NCBI GenBank assembly: GCA_029255685.2
Contig: CM055313.2
Location: forward strand, 50,996,579 to 51,060,578
Direction: 5' to 3'
Length of the DNA stretch: 64,000 nt
Source of the DNA: Silene conica
Taxonomy: Eukaryota > Streptophyta > Magnoliopsida > Caryophyllales > Caryophyllaceae
Shown: positions 53,682 to 64,000 of the stretch, piece by piece
Position numbering within the stretch: the first letter of the stretch is position 1
How the letters are laid out: every line of letters starts with the position of its first letter
The notes under the pieces: model-generated
Database searches by the model: none
What the model saw: the letters and a program-made list of their open reading frames with translations, nothing else
Told to the model about the DNA's origin: nothing
Position numbers and translations under genes: made by a program

Positions 53682-56149
53682 ATTGGTATCAGAGCCACGA
53701 GGTTGCTTGCATGCAACTCGATTTTATACGTTTTTGCGAGAAAATACGATTTTAATTAAAAACGAAAATGAGTAGTACATATAGGATATGCACGAAAATG
53801 TTATTGCATGTATATACTTCTGGTCTTAAAATAGTTTTAAGTCATTTTGATGATTTATGGAATAATATTGTTCATTATGGTAATTAAAATGTTTAATTAG
53901 TGCCAAAAATCGGTTAAAAATGTTTTTATTTGGGAAAAATAGCTAAATAATATTTCTGGCCATGAATTTTAAATATGTTCTCACATGCATTTAACATATT
54001 ATGAATATAAATAATTTTCGAAATTATTGAGGTTTTATGCATGGTTTATGATTTTAATTGTTAAAATAGTCATAAAATGAGTTAAATATGGGATAAATAG
54101 TTATATTATGAATTTAACTATAAAAATTTTGGTAGATGTCACATGCAATATTTAAAATATATGATGAATTTTCCAGAAATTTTTCGTTAATATTGCATGA
54201 ATATTGATTTTTATCGTAAAAATCGTAATATTAGTGACATATTTTAGCTTAAATAGTTTAAGTTCGAATTTGACCATAAAAATTTAATATAGTGTCACAT
54301 ATATTATTTCTAGCATGCATATGAATTTTGAGCTTTTAATCTCGAATATTGCATGAGAAATGATTTTAATCGGTAAAATCGCGTAATATATGACACGAAT
54401 TATTAAAAATAGTAAATGTTGCTTAAATGGTCCGAAAAGTTCACCCATATTAGTCATATTATGTATGATCATCAACATATTTTTATTTAGTGCCAAAAGT
54501 TTCTGAAACTTTAAGTTTTAATTTTAAAAGTTAAAATTGATATTGAGTGTTTAAGGAGTCATAATCATTACTTTATTTTCAGACCTTAAACAGTACTTTT
54601 CAGCCTTATTTTTCTGCATTTTCAGATGCTTTGAGTGTCTAGGAAGATGTAAAAATTATATTAGTATTTTATTTCATATTTTTTTGCAATAGTTTTGAAT
54701 TTTTCGAAATATTATGCTTATTATAAGGCTATTTTACGAAATAAATGGTGTATTTCGAAAATATTTGAATTTTAAGGATCTGAAATTTTAGAAAATTTTC
54801 AGTATGTTCAAAATTTTGAATTTTGAATTTTCGAAATTTTTATGACTCGTTTGATTATTTTAATGCTATTTCCCGTAAAACCGATTAAAACCGAACAATA
54901 TTAAAATAAAAGTTAAGTTATTTCGAAATTTGAGTAAGACTAAATTTTGAATCCTAAAATGTGTTAGGAAACTTAACTAAATCGTGAATGGTGATTCATA
55001 GAGCGATTAGTGATTTTAAAATTGTTTAAATCACGTTATTCCATAAAACCGGGTTATTACGAATAACGATATTTAAAACGTGTTTAAATAGGACGATTTG
55101 GCTTAGGTTTTGCATTTTACATAAGCATTGCATACTTAATTATTGTTTATGAATGTCATATCTTATTTACGTAATTTTGAATTATGTAATTTACTTAGTA
55201 TGGCCTTAGATTTTAGTCGATAATTCCCGTAATGTAAGGGTTTATCGATTCGGTTGTAATTTAATGTGATCTCGTATCACTTTATTTTATTATTTTATTT
55301 TATAATGTATAAAATAGATAGAAAATTTGTAATTATTTGTAATTCCGGAGATCCTTGAAGACGGTGCCATTTCGGAAAGGAGTTCCGACCAAGACGGAGT
55401 TTGCCTTGGGATGCGTGCCGCGTGTGAAGTTCAAGGGACCAAAGGAGTTGGTTTCCGAATTTGTAATTTACTTTATTTTCTATTTTAGGAAAGGCCATAC
55501 TAGGGTTTTATTTATGCTTTTATTTATGCTTATCATGTTGCATGCATAGCCAAATCGTCATTCAAACTCATGCATTTCATCGATTTTATCGACCGTGTCA
55601 ATTAATTTATCGATAATTCACCGACTTTGTTCACTTAAAGGAGATAGATAATAAATTGACAAGATCTCTTACGTTATTTAAAATCGAGACATAGCCTTAC
55701 CAAAAAGTAAAGAACCCGCGAAGGATCTTCTTCATAAGGGAGTAGGCTCGGCTAAACCGGGGTGCAAACCTTATTACGTTGGTGAAGTGGGGTAATATGA
55801 TTACGTTTTTCTTGAAATTTGGTCGATCTCGACGAAGGTATTCGAGCCACCGTAGTGGTAATAAGTTCGGGCTAAGATAAGAATTAGTGTAATTTTATCG
55901 ACCGAGAGTTCTAAAAGTAGAATCGATTAAGGGGTTAATCTACCGAATCATATTAATGAGGGATGTATCGGCTAAACCGTGCCCGAGTTAGTATGTATTT
56001 GGGTCTCGGGATCATTTACTTAATTGGGTAAGAGATCATTAAGTAGATGCATAACTTGTTTAAAAATTTACAAGTTTAATTATTAAAACGATAATTGTGT
56101 TTTAATTCCTTAAATTTTCATTTGTAGTTCGTTTTTCAACTATCAATCA
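53682..56149 (+). other. Copia C leader
   Basis: Begins with the primer site TGGTATCAGAGCC (53684-53696). It is AT-rich, with blocks related to A and B (taggaaaggccatactaggg ~55486; gttcacttaaagg ~55629). No paired-palindrome modules and no convincing gene. Confidence 0.7.
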
Positions 56150-57076
56150 ATGGCAAATAACGCTCCACCACTCCCACATCACGTTTCATGGCTTCGGTCT
56201 TTTATGGATCGTTGCAAGCTTGAGAAGCATGGCGCCAATTTTAAAGATTGGGACGCCCAATTGGTGTTGGCCGCGGAAGCCGACGATAAGACTCGTTATC
56301 TTACCATTGCCGCTCCTCCCACTCCCGGTGCTCGTTCATCGGAAGCGACTCGTGAGGCCTATGAGACCTACATGAAGGAGTCGCATGCTTTGAAGAACGT
56401 GCTTATATTTTCGATGGAGCCGGATCTCCAAAGAAGAATGATTAAGCTAGCCACGGCTAATGAGATATACACTAGAGTTGCGAACATGTTTTCACAAGCT
56501 CCTAGGGTAATCCAATATGAGGCGGCCTCCGCCTTCTTCGATTTGACCTTAAAGGAAGGTCAAAAGATTAGTCCTCATGTGCTCAAAATGGTTGAGCTAG
56601 CCGAAACCTTGAAGTTGCAAGGGGTGAATGTTCCCGACTCGCTTATTATTGACAAAATCCTTCACTCCCTCAACAAAGTGAAATCGTATGTTCAATTTCG
56701 GGTAAATTATAACATGCGCAATCAAGTAACCTCCTTGGACGAGTTACATAAGATGTTAGTCCAAGCGGAGAGGGATATGGGACTTAATGAGAGTTCCACA
56801 AAGGATGTACTTAATATCGATTCAAAAAGCAAGAGGAAGTTTAAGCGCAAGGCCAACAAGGGTAAAAATGTTAAAGCCTTCAAACCCGCATCTCCCAAGG
56901 AGAAGACTTTTACGAAAGGTACTTCTTCTTCGTCGTCATCAAAGGTTGAAGACAAGTGCTATTATTGCACTAAGATGGGGCATTGGAAGCGGAATTGCCC
57001 GAAGTATCTCCATGACCTCAAAGCCGGAAAGGTTCTTGCAGTAGGTATAAATTCTCGTCTAATTCATGTTGCTTAA
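56150..57076 (+). CDS. Copia C Gag protein (308 aa)
   Basis: Starts MANNAPPLPHHVSWLRSFMD. It aligns by eye with family A Gag through HALKNVLIFSMEPDLQRRM, FSQAPRVIQYEA and VNYNMRNQ. The Lys-rich segment and CCHC knuckle CYYCTKMGHWKRNC lie at ~274-287. It stops at INSRLIHVA, where copia polyproteins normally continue to protease (compare SFIHMIEIN in A). Gag assembles the particle and packages RNA. There is no stop or shift within Gag, so selection or very recent insertion has kept it whole. Confidence 0.9.
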   Translation: MANNAPPLPHHVSWLRSFMDRCKLEKHGANFKDWDAQLVLAAEADDKTRYLTIAAPPTPGARSSEATREAYETYMKESHALKNVLIFSMEPDLQRRMIKLATANEIYTRVANMFSQAPRVIQYEAASAFFDLTLKEGQKISPHVLKMVELAETLKLQGVNVPDSLIIDKILHSLNKVKSYVQFRVNYNMRNQVTSLDELHKMLVQAERDMGLNESSTKDVLNIDSKSKRKFKRKANKGKNVKAFKPASPKEKTFTKGTSSSSSSKVEDKCYYCTKMGHWKRNCPKYLHDLKAGKVLAVGINSRLIHVA

Positions 57077-59542
57077 TCAATTTTTGTATAATGATACAAG
57101 TTATTGATTCTCACCCGTTTATAAATTGTTTTAAAAGGGGCTCCTACCAAAGACAAAGGCAAGGAGAAGGAGAAGGAAACTTGAAGTTCCTTCCATGGAT
57201 GGCTAAGGTAGCATCCGAGATTGAAGACATGAAGAGCATGGCTCTAATTTTCATTTGATGTCTTCTTTCTTCTTCGCATTTTAATTTAAGAACTTTGTAA
57301 TTCTTGTATGACAAGAATCTTGTTGAAACAATGGTTGTAATAGTGGTGACTTAGTTTTCAACCCAAGTCATCCTTTTGTTCTTAATCAAACATGTTTGGT
57401 TGTTTTAAAATGCTTTTATGATACATAACATGAGTTGATACGATTTTCATAGATCGTAATAAAGTACCTTGAATGATTCAATGTACGGAAGAAATGATAG
57501 GATCATTATGAAAGTAATACGACTTACTTAAAAACGAGAATTGCATCCCGTGAAATACTTCAAATTCAAACATAAGAACATCAGTTCATTATAAGATTTT
57601 CACCTTAAATGAAAGAAAATGTTAATATCTCAAATACTCACATAATTCTTTATCCAATACATTGTTGACGGGCGAAAATGCTATCCTTCCTAAAATACAG
57701 GTTATTTTAGAGGATAGAGTGGGAGAAATTCTACGCCCGTAAACCAATGAAATAGACATAGGATCTTAGAGAAGAGTTCTATGAGGAGTCCTTGAGAAGA
57801 ACTCTAAGAAATTGGATAGAAGAAACTACGAGAGGACACAGAAGAAACTACGCGAGGACACAAAAGGAAATGTTCCATATGTTGTCATTAGTTCCTAGAG
57901 AGGACAAAGGGAACCGCGAGTGTTAACGGAAGGAAATCGTTTCCATGATGTTAATGTTTCTGTTTTATAAAGATAATAGAGGAGAAATCACCTCCCGTTC
58001 TCGTGATAATAGAAGATTCTTTCCGTAGGAAAGAAAATGAAAATGAAATGTTCATTACGAGTTGAGAAAATGTTTGAAGCAAATCAAAATGAAATGTTCA
58101 TTATGAGTTGAGAAGATGTTTGAAGATGTTGCCTAATCACTATGAAATCAGTGGGAGTTATTAAACTATGAGATAGTAATATGGAATTCAGTGGGAGAAA
58201 AGTTATTAAGGAAACGAAACCTACCATTTAGAGAGGATGGTGATTCTTTAAAAGTTAAAGAATATGAGGTTTTTAATTCTAGATGAATATATGTTAGGAA
58301 CATAAATCATAAGTGAGTTTATTATATGATAATGAAACGTCACCGATCAGGTTACAAGGTTTGGATTTGAATCCGAGATATGAAAATGTTAATTCATATA
58401 ACCTTGATCAAAATGCCAATAAGTTGAAATAAAGTCCTATTTCGATATAAGTTTCTCGAGGAGAACTAAGAGATCGAATCTAGGATTAACTACGATATGA
58501 ATTCTAGTACAATATGACTATGTTCATGAGGATAACATGTCATGAGTTTTAAGAAAACAGTGGGAGCTTCCTTAAAGTAAGGAGACTCGAGTCAAGTATA
58601 AGAGACTTGAAATGTACTTGAATTAGATCATATTATACAAGATAATATGAGTCAAAAGGAAACCGAAATTTGTAGGTTTAAAAGATGTGAAGATAGGGTA
58701 TATTCACATAATAAACCATTAATACAAATTGATGTATGATCATCAAAGATTGTTTATGTGGAGCAACAATATTGTATTGTTCGTTCGCACATAACAATCA
58801 CTCTTATCGTTAGAGTTATTATTATTAATATTAACTCACAATTTATACTTTGTGAAATCCAAATGGGTTGTAAGAGACAATTTGAACCCCATAAGTGAAC
58901 TGGATTAACTTAGTATAGCCCATAATCGCTTATATGAGGTGACGTCTCGAAGCGACTACAATGTGAGGCGATTGATGGCAAGTTCAAAAGTCATAGAGTC
59001 ATATGGGATGACTAGTCGATCACATCGGCAGACTGTGTAACACTCTGTTGGGCATATAGTGACCGCTTATAGAGTTCTGGAAATTTTATAATTAGCCCGG
59101 TCGTGGCGAGAGCTACTATATTATTCACATAAGTCGATTCTTAGACTTGAGACTGTTCGCCCAAGGTGGCACAGTTCAGATTGGCTTTGATTTTAGCTCT
59201 ACGATCAACCGTTAAAGGGGGTCAAATGGGCTTCTTTTGGGTCATGATGGACTGTGTTAGTCGAAGGGAACAGTAGGATAGGAATTGTCCAACCCCTTGT
59301 CAGGGTTGTCTTAAATCTCAGGGCCACTCGAGGAGAAGTTTAACTGGAAATGCGTGGCCACGCTCGGAAGGTATCTATGGTAGATAATTCCGGTCAAAGC
59401 AGTTAAATCTCCAGATCGAGAAACCCGCTCAAGATATGATCAAATGCAAGTACGACCTGGAAGACACCTTGCATTGAGTGGGAGATGACGTAATAGGACA
59501 AGAGAATTGGTGACGCACACTTGTCGAGGACAAGTGGGAGAT
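57077..59542 (+). other. Copia C non-coding interior and 3' region
   Basis: No ORF of note. 57822-57862 holds two ~21-bp repeats (gaagaaactacg(a/c)gaggacac), and 58037-58125 two ~45-bp repeats (aatgaaatgttcatta..). 58850-59542 corresponds to the conserved 3' UTR of A and B, with palindrome GCGTGGCCACGC at 59352-59363. The polypurine tract ggacaagtgggagat ends at 59542. Confidence 0.75.
59352..59363. promoter_or_regulatory. Conserved 12-bp palindrome, family C version
   Basis: GCGTGGCCACGC, in the same context as in A and B: CAGGGCCACTCGAGGAG lies ~35 bp upstream. Confidence 0.75.
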
Positions 59543-60806
59543 TGTTGGGAAATGTGTCCTCAACAATAGTGCGATCACAACAATGATAAAAGATCATTGT
59601 CATAAATCTTATGAAAAGAATATGCAAGGGACGATCCAATATTGATTTAGTCAACTGACCAACATTAATCGGTAATGATTGGCTGACTAGAGTTTAACAT
59701 TACTGTCGTATGACGGTGGTGGTCAGTTGATCCCTTTAGGTCACACCTATAGGACTAAGCCCTTAAACGTATATTGATTAATTGTATAGGATACAGATTG
59801 ATCGATATTCTTAAAACCGTATATTGAGAAATTAGAGGTTGAATCTTAAGGTAAGATTTATATTTGAAATTGAAATGTGTCAATTGTCAAATGTTAATCG
59901 ATATTTATGAAATATCGAAATTAGAATGAGATGGGTTCGTGGTTATAACAAATGTTGTATGTCGTATTGACGATTATTATAATAACCATATTTTGAGACG
60001 GTGATTATGAATTACTAAATAATTTGTTAAATATGATTTAATTAATTTAGAAATATTATTTATATGATAAATATATTTTAAATTAATACAATTGAAATAT
60101 GTCACATAAGATGTTACATATTACACAATTGTACAAATTACAATTTGTAAAATGAAAGTACATTTTACACAAAAGTGGCGTGTGATGGTGTGTATAATAA
60201 GGACTAATTTGTTTAAATTAGTGCATGACTAAAACATAATGATTGTGTAGGTATGATACCTATATGTAGCCATGCAAACCTAATTGCTTGTGTAAGACAA
60301 GCAATCTATTTTGGTCTTACATAACACACTATCACACAACACACCTAAAACTATCATTATAAGAAGTGAACTTTGTTCACCTTATTCATTCTAACTTATG
60401 TTCATCTTTTCTAATGAAAAAGAAGGTTGAACCATATGTTGTATTTTCTAGTGTAAGAAACTAAATACAATATCCTCTAAAACTATTACTAGATAATATA
60501 TTTTCTAGTATACTAATATTAGTATTAGTACTCGGTTTTAGCCTATTTCCGTCTCCTAGTTCGGGTTCGGTTATTTGGTCCGTTTAAGGTAGGGTCTTGG
60601 TGCCTACCCATTGGAGGCAAGCTTACTTGGTTGCTCTTGGAGGATCATCCTTAGCATATTTCGGACCGGTTGTAAGAATACGATTCTCGTTATTTCCGCT
60701 TTTATTTTGCATGCATAAGATCGACTATATTAATATGAGATTAATTAGTAATTTAGTAAGACTAATAATATGGATTAGCTAGTATGACTACCTCTAGTAA
60801 CCAACA
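59543..60806 (+). repeat. 3' LTR of copia C
   Basis: 1264 bp, nearly identical to the 5' LTR; followed by TAATT. Confidence 0.9.
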
Positions 60807-60847
60807 TAATTAACATCATTTCCACCAAACTCCTCAAACGAATCTTG
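60807..60847 (-). pseudogene. MULE gene, first codons beyond copia C
   Basis: Across the TAATT duplication the minus-strand frame continues upstream as QDSFEEFGGNDV and joins NYNRLFET. An in-frame TAA lies just before (60848-60850 on the minus strand), and I see no ATG, so the true start may be in another exon or lost. Confidence 0.55.
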
Positions 60848-60952
60848 TTAACACGCAAAATTGCTAATGATTAGATTATAAAATATTAAAAAGACCTAAA
60901 TTTATGTTAAAAACTTAATAAAATGACGGAAAACTAAGGGATTTGAAAAGTA

Positions 60953-61277
60953 CACGTCCAAGCCACATAGGGACGTGAATAGTACACGTCCAAACCATGG
61001 AGGAACGTGTACTGTGCACGTCTGGCTCCAGCAGGGACGTGTGAATCACACGTCTATGTCCATTGGGGACGTGCAATTTACACGTCTAAACCACTTTGAA
61101 CGTGAAAAATTCACGTCTTGGTCCAACATGGACGTGAATTTCCCACGTCCTCGTCCATTGGGGACGTTAAAACAAGCCGTCTTCACCACTTAAGGATGTG
61201 TACTATTCACGTTCCCCTCCATTGGGGACATTGAATCTACACGTCCTCACCAAAGTAGGATGTTGATTTTTCAAGTC
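60953..61277. repeat. Tandem array, about ten ~32-bp units with ACGT dyads
   Basis: Each unit has CACGTC, about 12 bases, then GGACGTG and an A/T-rich joint. The units are diverged, more so toward the right. CACGTCC/GGACGTG can pair within a unit. It lies upstream of the MULE gene start and may be part of that element's terminal region. Confidence 0.8.
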
Positions 61278-61285
61278 TATATGTA

Positions 61286-62587
61286 AAATGTGTCGTGTAA
61301 TGCAAAATTTCGATCCTATAATGTGTCGTATTCAATGGCTTGAACATGTAATTCAACCTAATATTAACCAAATGGCTTAAACATGTAATTCAATAAATAA
61401 TAATTCAAATGAAAATAGATTTAGTAACTTACCGATGAATCGTTGTTTGACTTTGAATCGTTGTTTGACATTGAATCGTTGTCGTTGTTTGATGTTGTTG
61501 TTCGTTGTTTATACCGATTTTTTTTAATTGTAGTTTTTGTTTGAGAGAAAATGTTTTAGAGAAAGAGAGAGTAAGGGTAGTTTGTATCTTTTTTATAAAA
61601 AACGTCAACGACCTTTCGCAGCCACCTTTAAATTTAGAGGTAAAATGAAAAATTTGGAGGCAAGCTAAAAATTGGAAATTAAATGAAAATTTAAGTGAAA
61701 AATTTGAACAATTTGGAGGTAAAAATGGAGGCCAAAACTCAAAAGTAGATTTAGATTAGGACAAAATTGAAATAAAACAAAGTGTATAAGGATAGATAGG
61801 TAATTATGCATCAACCTTAATTTTTGTGCAAAAAGTAAATGTATAAAAATGAATAGAATGGAGGAAGTATTATTATATATATAATTGCAATGTATTTTGA
61901 AACACATTTTTTTGCAGATACGGATCTGATTCTTCCTTATTAATGTTTTAATTTTGATTAAGTTTTATATAGAAAGTTTATAGAGAGAGAAAGGAGGAGA
62001 AAAACCCTAAATTAAAAAAAACCCCAAATTAAAAAAATCCCTGATCTGATTCACTCGCCGGCGACTGTTCAGGCCGCCTGTCTTGGGTCGCCGGCGAGGA
62101 CCCGTCATCCCCTACTCTCGTCTTACTGTTTCAATTCGTAATTATCGTTTCCTCTTCGCGGTCGTCTTTTGCTTTCAGGTTTGTTGTTTGTCCTTTATTA
62201 TTATCTGTTTGTTTTTTTTTCTCGTCATGGGTAGACCATCCATGGTCTGATCGTGCGTGGATTTCTTCGTTCCGTTGGTTCTGTGCGTCGGAGCTGGGTA
62301 TCGCTGTTGTCTATTTTCTGCCTCGTCACTTTTTTCTAGGTTTGTTAGACGGCCTCTGGGTGTGGTGGTGGTGGGTGGTGCTGGTCTGGTGGCGTGTGGA
62401 TGGTGTTTGTGGAGTTGGGTGGTTGTTAATGTTCTGCTCTTTTTAGTTTCTCTTGTGTTGTTTGGGTGACAATAGTTGGATAGTTTTGGTTCGGGGCTAT
62501 GGAATTTCATTCCGTATATAATATGTTCTTGGATGACTTCGCTTGTGCTCATGTTAGCGATGGGTGTATGATAATGATGGGGAAAGA
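61286..62587. other. Spacer and probable 5' leader of the TPR gene
   Basis: 61440-61510 has GTTGTTTGA repeats (gaatcgttgtttgac). 61630-61740 is A/G-rich. From ~61980 the sequence becomes C/T- and G/C-richer (aaaccctaaa, cgccggcga twice), as in plant 5' UTRs. A possible intron donor is ctttcag|gtttg (~62178), with candidate acceptor tttttag near 62448. No gene is seen before 62588. Confidence 0.45.
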
Positions 62588-64000
62588 ATGATAGCTCACT
62601 TTACGAAATTAAAGGGGTCGTTTAGACTGGTCTTGTGTGAGGTAAGGGAGCTTAAGGACAAAGGAAACGATCTTTTTCGACAAAATCGTTTTGATGAGGC
62701 TGCTTCGTGTTACGACGAGGCTTGTAAACGTTTTGGCCTGAGCTTGGCTAGTGTTGGAAATGAGGACTTTCACTCGTTGTCTGACCGTGCTGTCTCCCTT
62801 AATTCTAATCTGGCGGCTTGTGCCTTGAAACTTGAGAAATTCAGGGCTGCTGTGGACCTGTGTACCATGATTTTAGAATATTTTTCGCGAAATGTTAAGG
62901 CTCTTTTCCGTAGAGCAATTGCATATATGAAATTAACCAAATTCTTAGAAGCCAAAATGGATCTGATGGAAGCTTTGGGGGTTGAACCTAGAAATAAGGA
63001 TGTCCTACGGGAATTAGAGGTTGTTAAAGGTCACCTCCTCATTAAGGCTAATGGTAAAAGAATGCTTGAGGTCAATTCTTCTAATGAAATGGAAGAGAAC
63101 GGTAAGAAACAGGTGCATTCTCCGGTTTCGGTGCAGGATCCTGAAAGTAGTGTAACTGATTGTGAGAGTGTGGCCATGGAGGTGACAGAAATCGAGGATG
63201 AGGTGAGTGTTAAAGGGAATGTGAGTGCATACTCGGAGTTGGCTGAAGCGGTTGGTAGTGGGTCGTTTAATCAGAGTTTTGGTTTGGAGAAATATGGTCC
63301 AAATAAATCTCTTTTTGAGTTTACAAAAAAGGGAGGAGGACATCCCAAACTTAGAATTTCTGGAAATGATTATCAAAAACTCATTCGTGGCCATAAAGTG
63401 ATGTATTACCACAAAAATGACTTGTCAACTTTAACGGTTCGGATTTGTCATCCTAAAATCACAGTGAATGAAAAAAGTACAAGTGAACTCGGTAAGAAGG
63501 AGAAGGAGAAGGAGAAGAAGAAGAGACTTTCCAAGCCCCGAAAACGTAAGAGGAGGGGACAAAAGAAAGATGTGTCTCCTTCAGATAGAAATACTATGGC
63601 AAGTAAGTCCTCCATTAGTGATACATGCTTGAGCCCATCTTATTCTGGAGACAATTTGTCCTCTCTTACAACCCAAGACTCTCAAGCGTGCCTGTCTGTT
63701 GCTGAGTCTCTTGTTTTGGAAAATCATTCATCCTCTATTTTTACTTGCCCTCTGGCATATACTGACCTCAATGATAATCGGCCCTTTTGTTTTTCGGCCA
63801 GCCCTAAGAAGAGCAAGATTTCTTTAGCTCGTAATCTGCTACGTGGTCCCTTTACTTATACCCCTCGCAGATTCCCTACTACTCGCCAGGTGAGGGAGAA
63901 GTTGAGAACTCCCTCCTTCAGGAAAATTCAGAGCCAAAGAGATGAATCTCCGAGACACAATTTATCTACTTGTCCTACAAGTAGATTTTCTTCCAGAAAT
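62588..64000 (+). CDS. TPR-domain protein with carboxylate-clamp residues (partial, open at right edge)
   Basis: 471 codons without a stop to the window end. ATG 62588 is the first in-frame ATG after an in-frame TAG near 62555. Three TPR units span ~18-150 (RELKDKGNDLFRQNRFDEAA; LNSNLAACALKLEKFRAA; NVKALFRRAIAYMKLTKFLE). Lys23, Asn27, Asn74, Lys104 and Arg108 sit where carboxylate-clamp TPRs bind the EEVD end of Hsp90/Hsp70. An acidic linker follows, then an unrecognised segment (HPKLRISGNDYQKLIRGHK, ~250-270), a Lys/Arg run (~300-325) that could be a nuclear signal, and a Ser-rich part with basic SPKKSK and FTYTPRR. The co-chaperone role is inferred from the family. No intron is seen, so it may be a retrogene or a captured ORF. 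Confidence 0.75.
   Translation, partial: MIAHFTKLKGSFRLVLCEVRELKDKGNDLFRQNRFDEAASCYDEACKRFGLSLASVGNEDFHSLSDRAVSLNSNLAACALKLEKFRAAVDLCTMILEYFSRNVKALFRRAIAYMKLTKFLEAKMDLMEALGVEPRNKDVLRELEVVKGHLLIKANGKRMLEVNSSNEMEENGKKQVHSPVSVQDPESSVTDCESVAMEVTEIEDEVSVKGNVSAYSELAEAVGSGSFNQSFGLEKYGPNKSLFEFTKKGGGHPKLRISGNDYQKLIRGHKVMYYHKNDLSTLTVRICHPKITVNEKSTSELGKKEKEKEKKKRLSKPRKRKRRGQKKDVSPSDRNTMASKSSISDTCLSPSYSGDNLSSLTTQDSQACLSVAESLVLENHSSSIFTCPLAYTDLNDNRPFCFSASPKKSKISLARNLLRGPFTYTPRRFPTTRQVREKLRTPSFRKIQSQRDESPRHNLSTCPTSRFSSRN

Larger units (their letters stand above)
52418..60806 (+). mobile_element. Copia family C, gag-only, very young, TSD TAATT
   Basis: LTRs 52418-53681 and 59543-60806 are both 1264 bp, and I found only two differences (53213/60338 and 53650/60775). 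Target duplication TAATT is at 52413-52417 and 60807-60811. Primer site 53684-53696. Gag is the only coding region. The interior after gag (57077-59542) has no pol. It must have used enzymes of another element. It sits inside the MULE gene. Confidence 0.95.

Noticed and set aside
62175-62552. 125-codon minus-strand ORF upstream of the TPR gene
   Set aside because: Antisense to a G/T-rich leader; Thr/His/Arg-rich low complexity without a domain.

Overview
The window looks like nuclear DNA of a seed plant, most likely a eudicot. Several layers of plant LTR retrotransposons (Ty1/copia and Ty3/gypsy) fill nearly all of it, with a LINE tail, a SINE and a Mutator-like (MULE) transposase gene. Plant initiator-tRNA-Met primer sites (TGGTATCAGAGCC) and 1-2.4 kb LTRs recur. 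The only candidate host gene is an intronless TPR-protein ORF that starts at 62588 and runs off the right edge. The species cannot be named from the sequence.

Layout. 1-749: 3' end of a LINE. 757-2450: minus-strand gypsy LTR and tail. 2530-4195: 3' end and LTR fragment of a plus-strand Tat/Athila-like gypsy. 4196-17885: minus-strand copia copy A1, truncated in the RT domain. Two later insertions split its leader: an intact gypsy (7904-14363, target duplication TGTTC) and a solo gypsy LTR (14797-16346, target duplication ATGGG). 17886-19835: tail of copia B1. 19872-25154: copia B2, decayed, carrying a SINE, and interrupted by a minus-strand chromodomain gypsy (25155-29075).

29076-60850: one minus-strand MULE transposase/OTU gene has been broken into four pieces (29076-29348, 37577-38323, 51766-52417, 60807-60847). 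The breaks are copia A4 (29349-37576, intact polyprotein, target duplication GAACT), copia A2 (38324-51765, decayed, itself hosting the gag-only copia A3 at 45633-50477), and copia C (52418-60806, gag-only, almost identical LTRs, target duplication TAATT). 60953-61277 is a ~32-bp tandem array. 61286-62587 is spacer and leader of the TPR gene.

How the parts relate. Only A4 and the gypsy at 7904-14363 encode complete-looking polyproteins. A3 and C encode Gag alone and must have been moved in trans. Four features recur beyond coding sequence. (1) Paired 12-bp TCGA-centred words, separated by exactly 9 bp (8 or 9 bp in one variant), occur in copia A leaders and also in an unrelated gypsy family; two retrotransposon insertions lie inside such spacers. 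(2) The U3 of copia families A, B and C carries a hairpin with compensatory base changes. (3) Their 3' non-coding region carries a 12-bp palindrome with compensatory changes. (4) A second polypurine tract lies inside the A-family U3 and appears to give alternative LTR starts.
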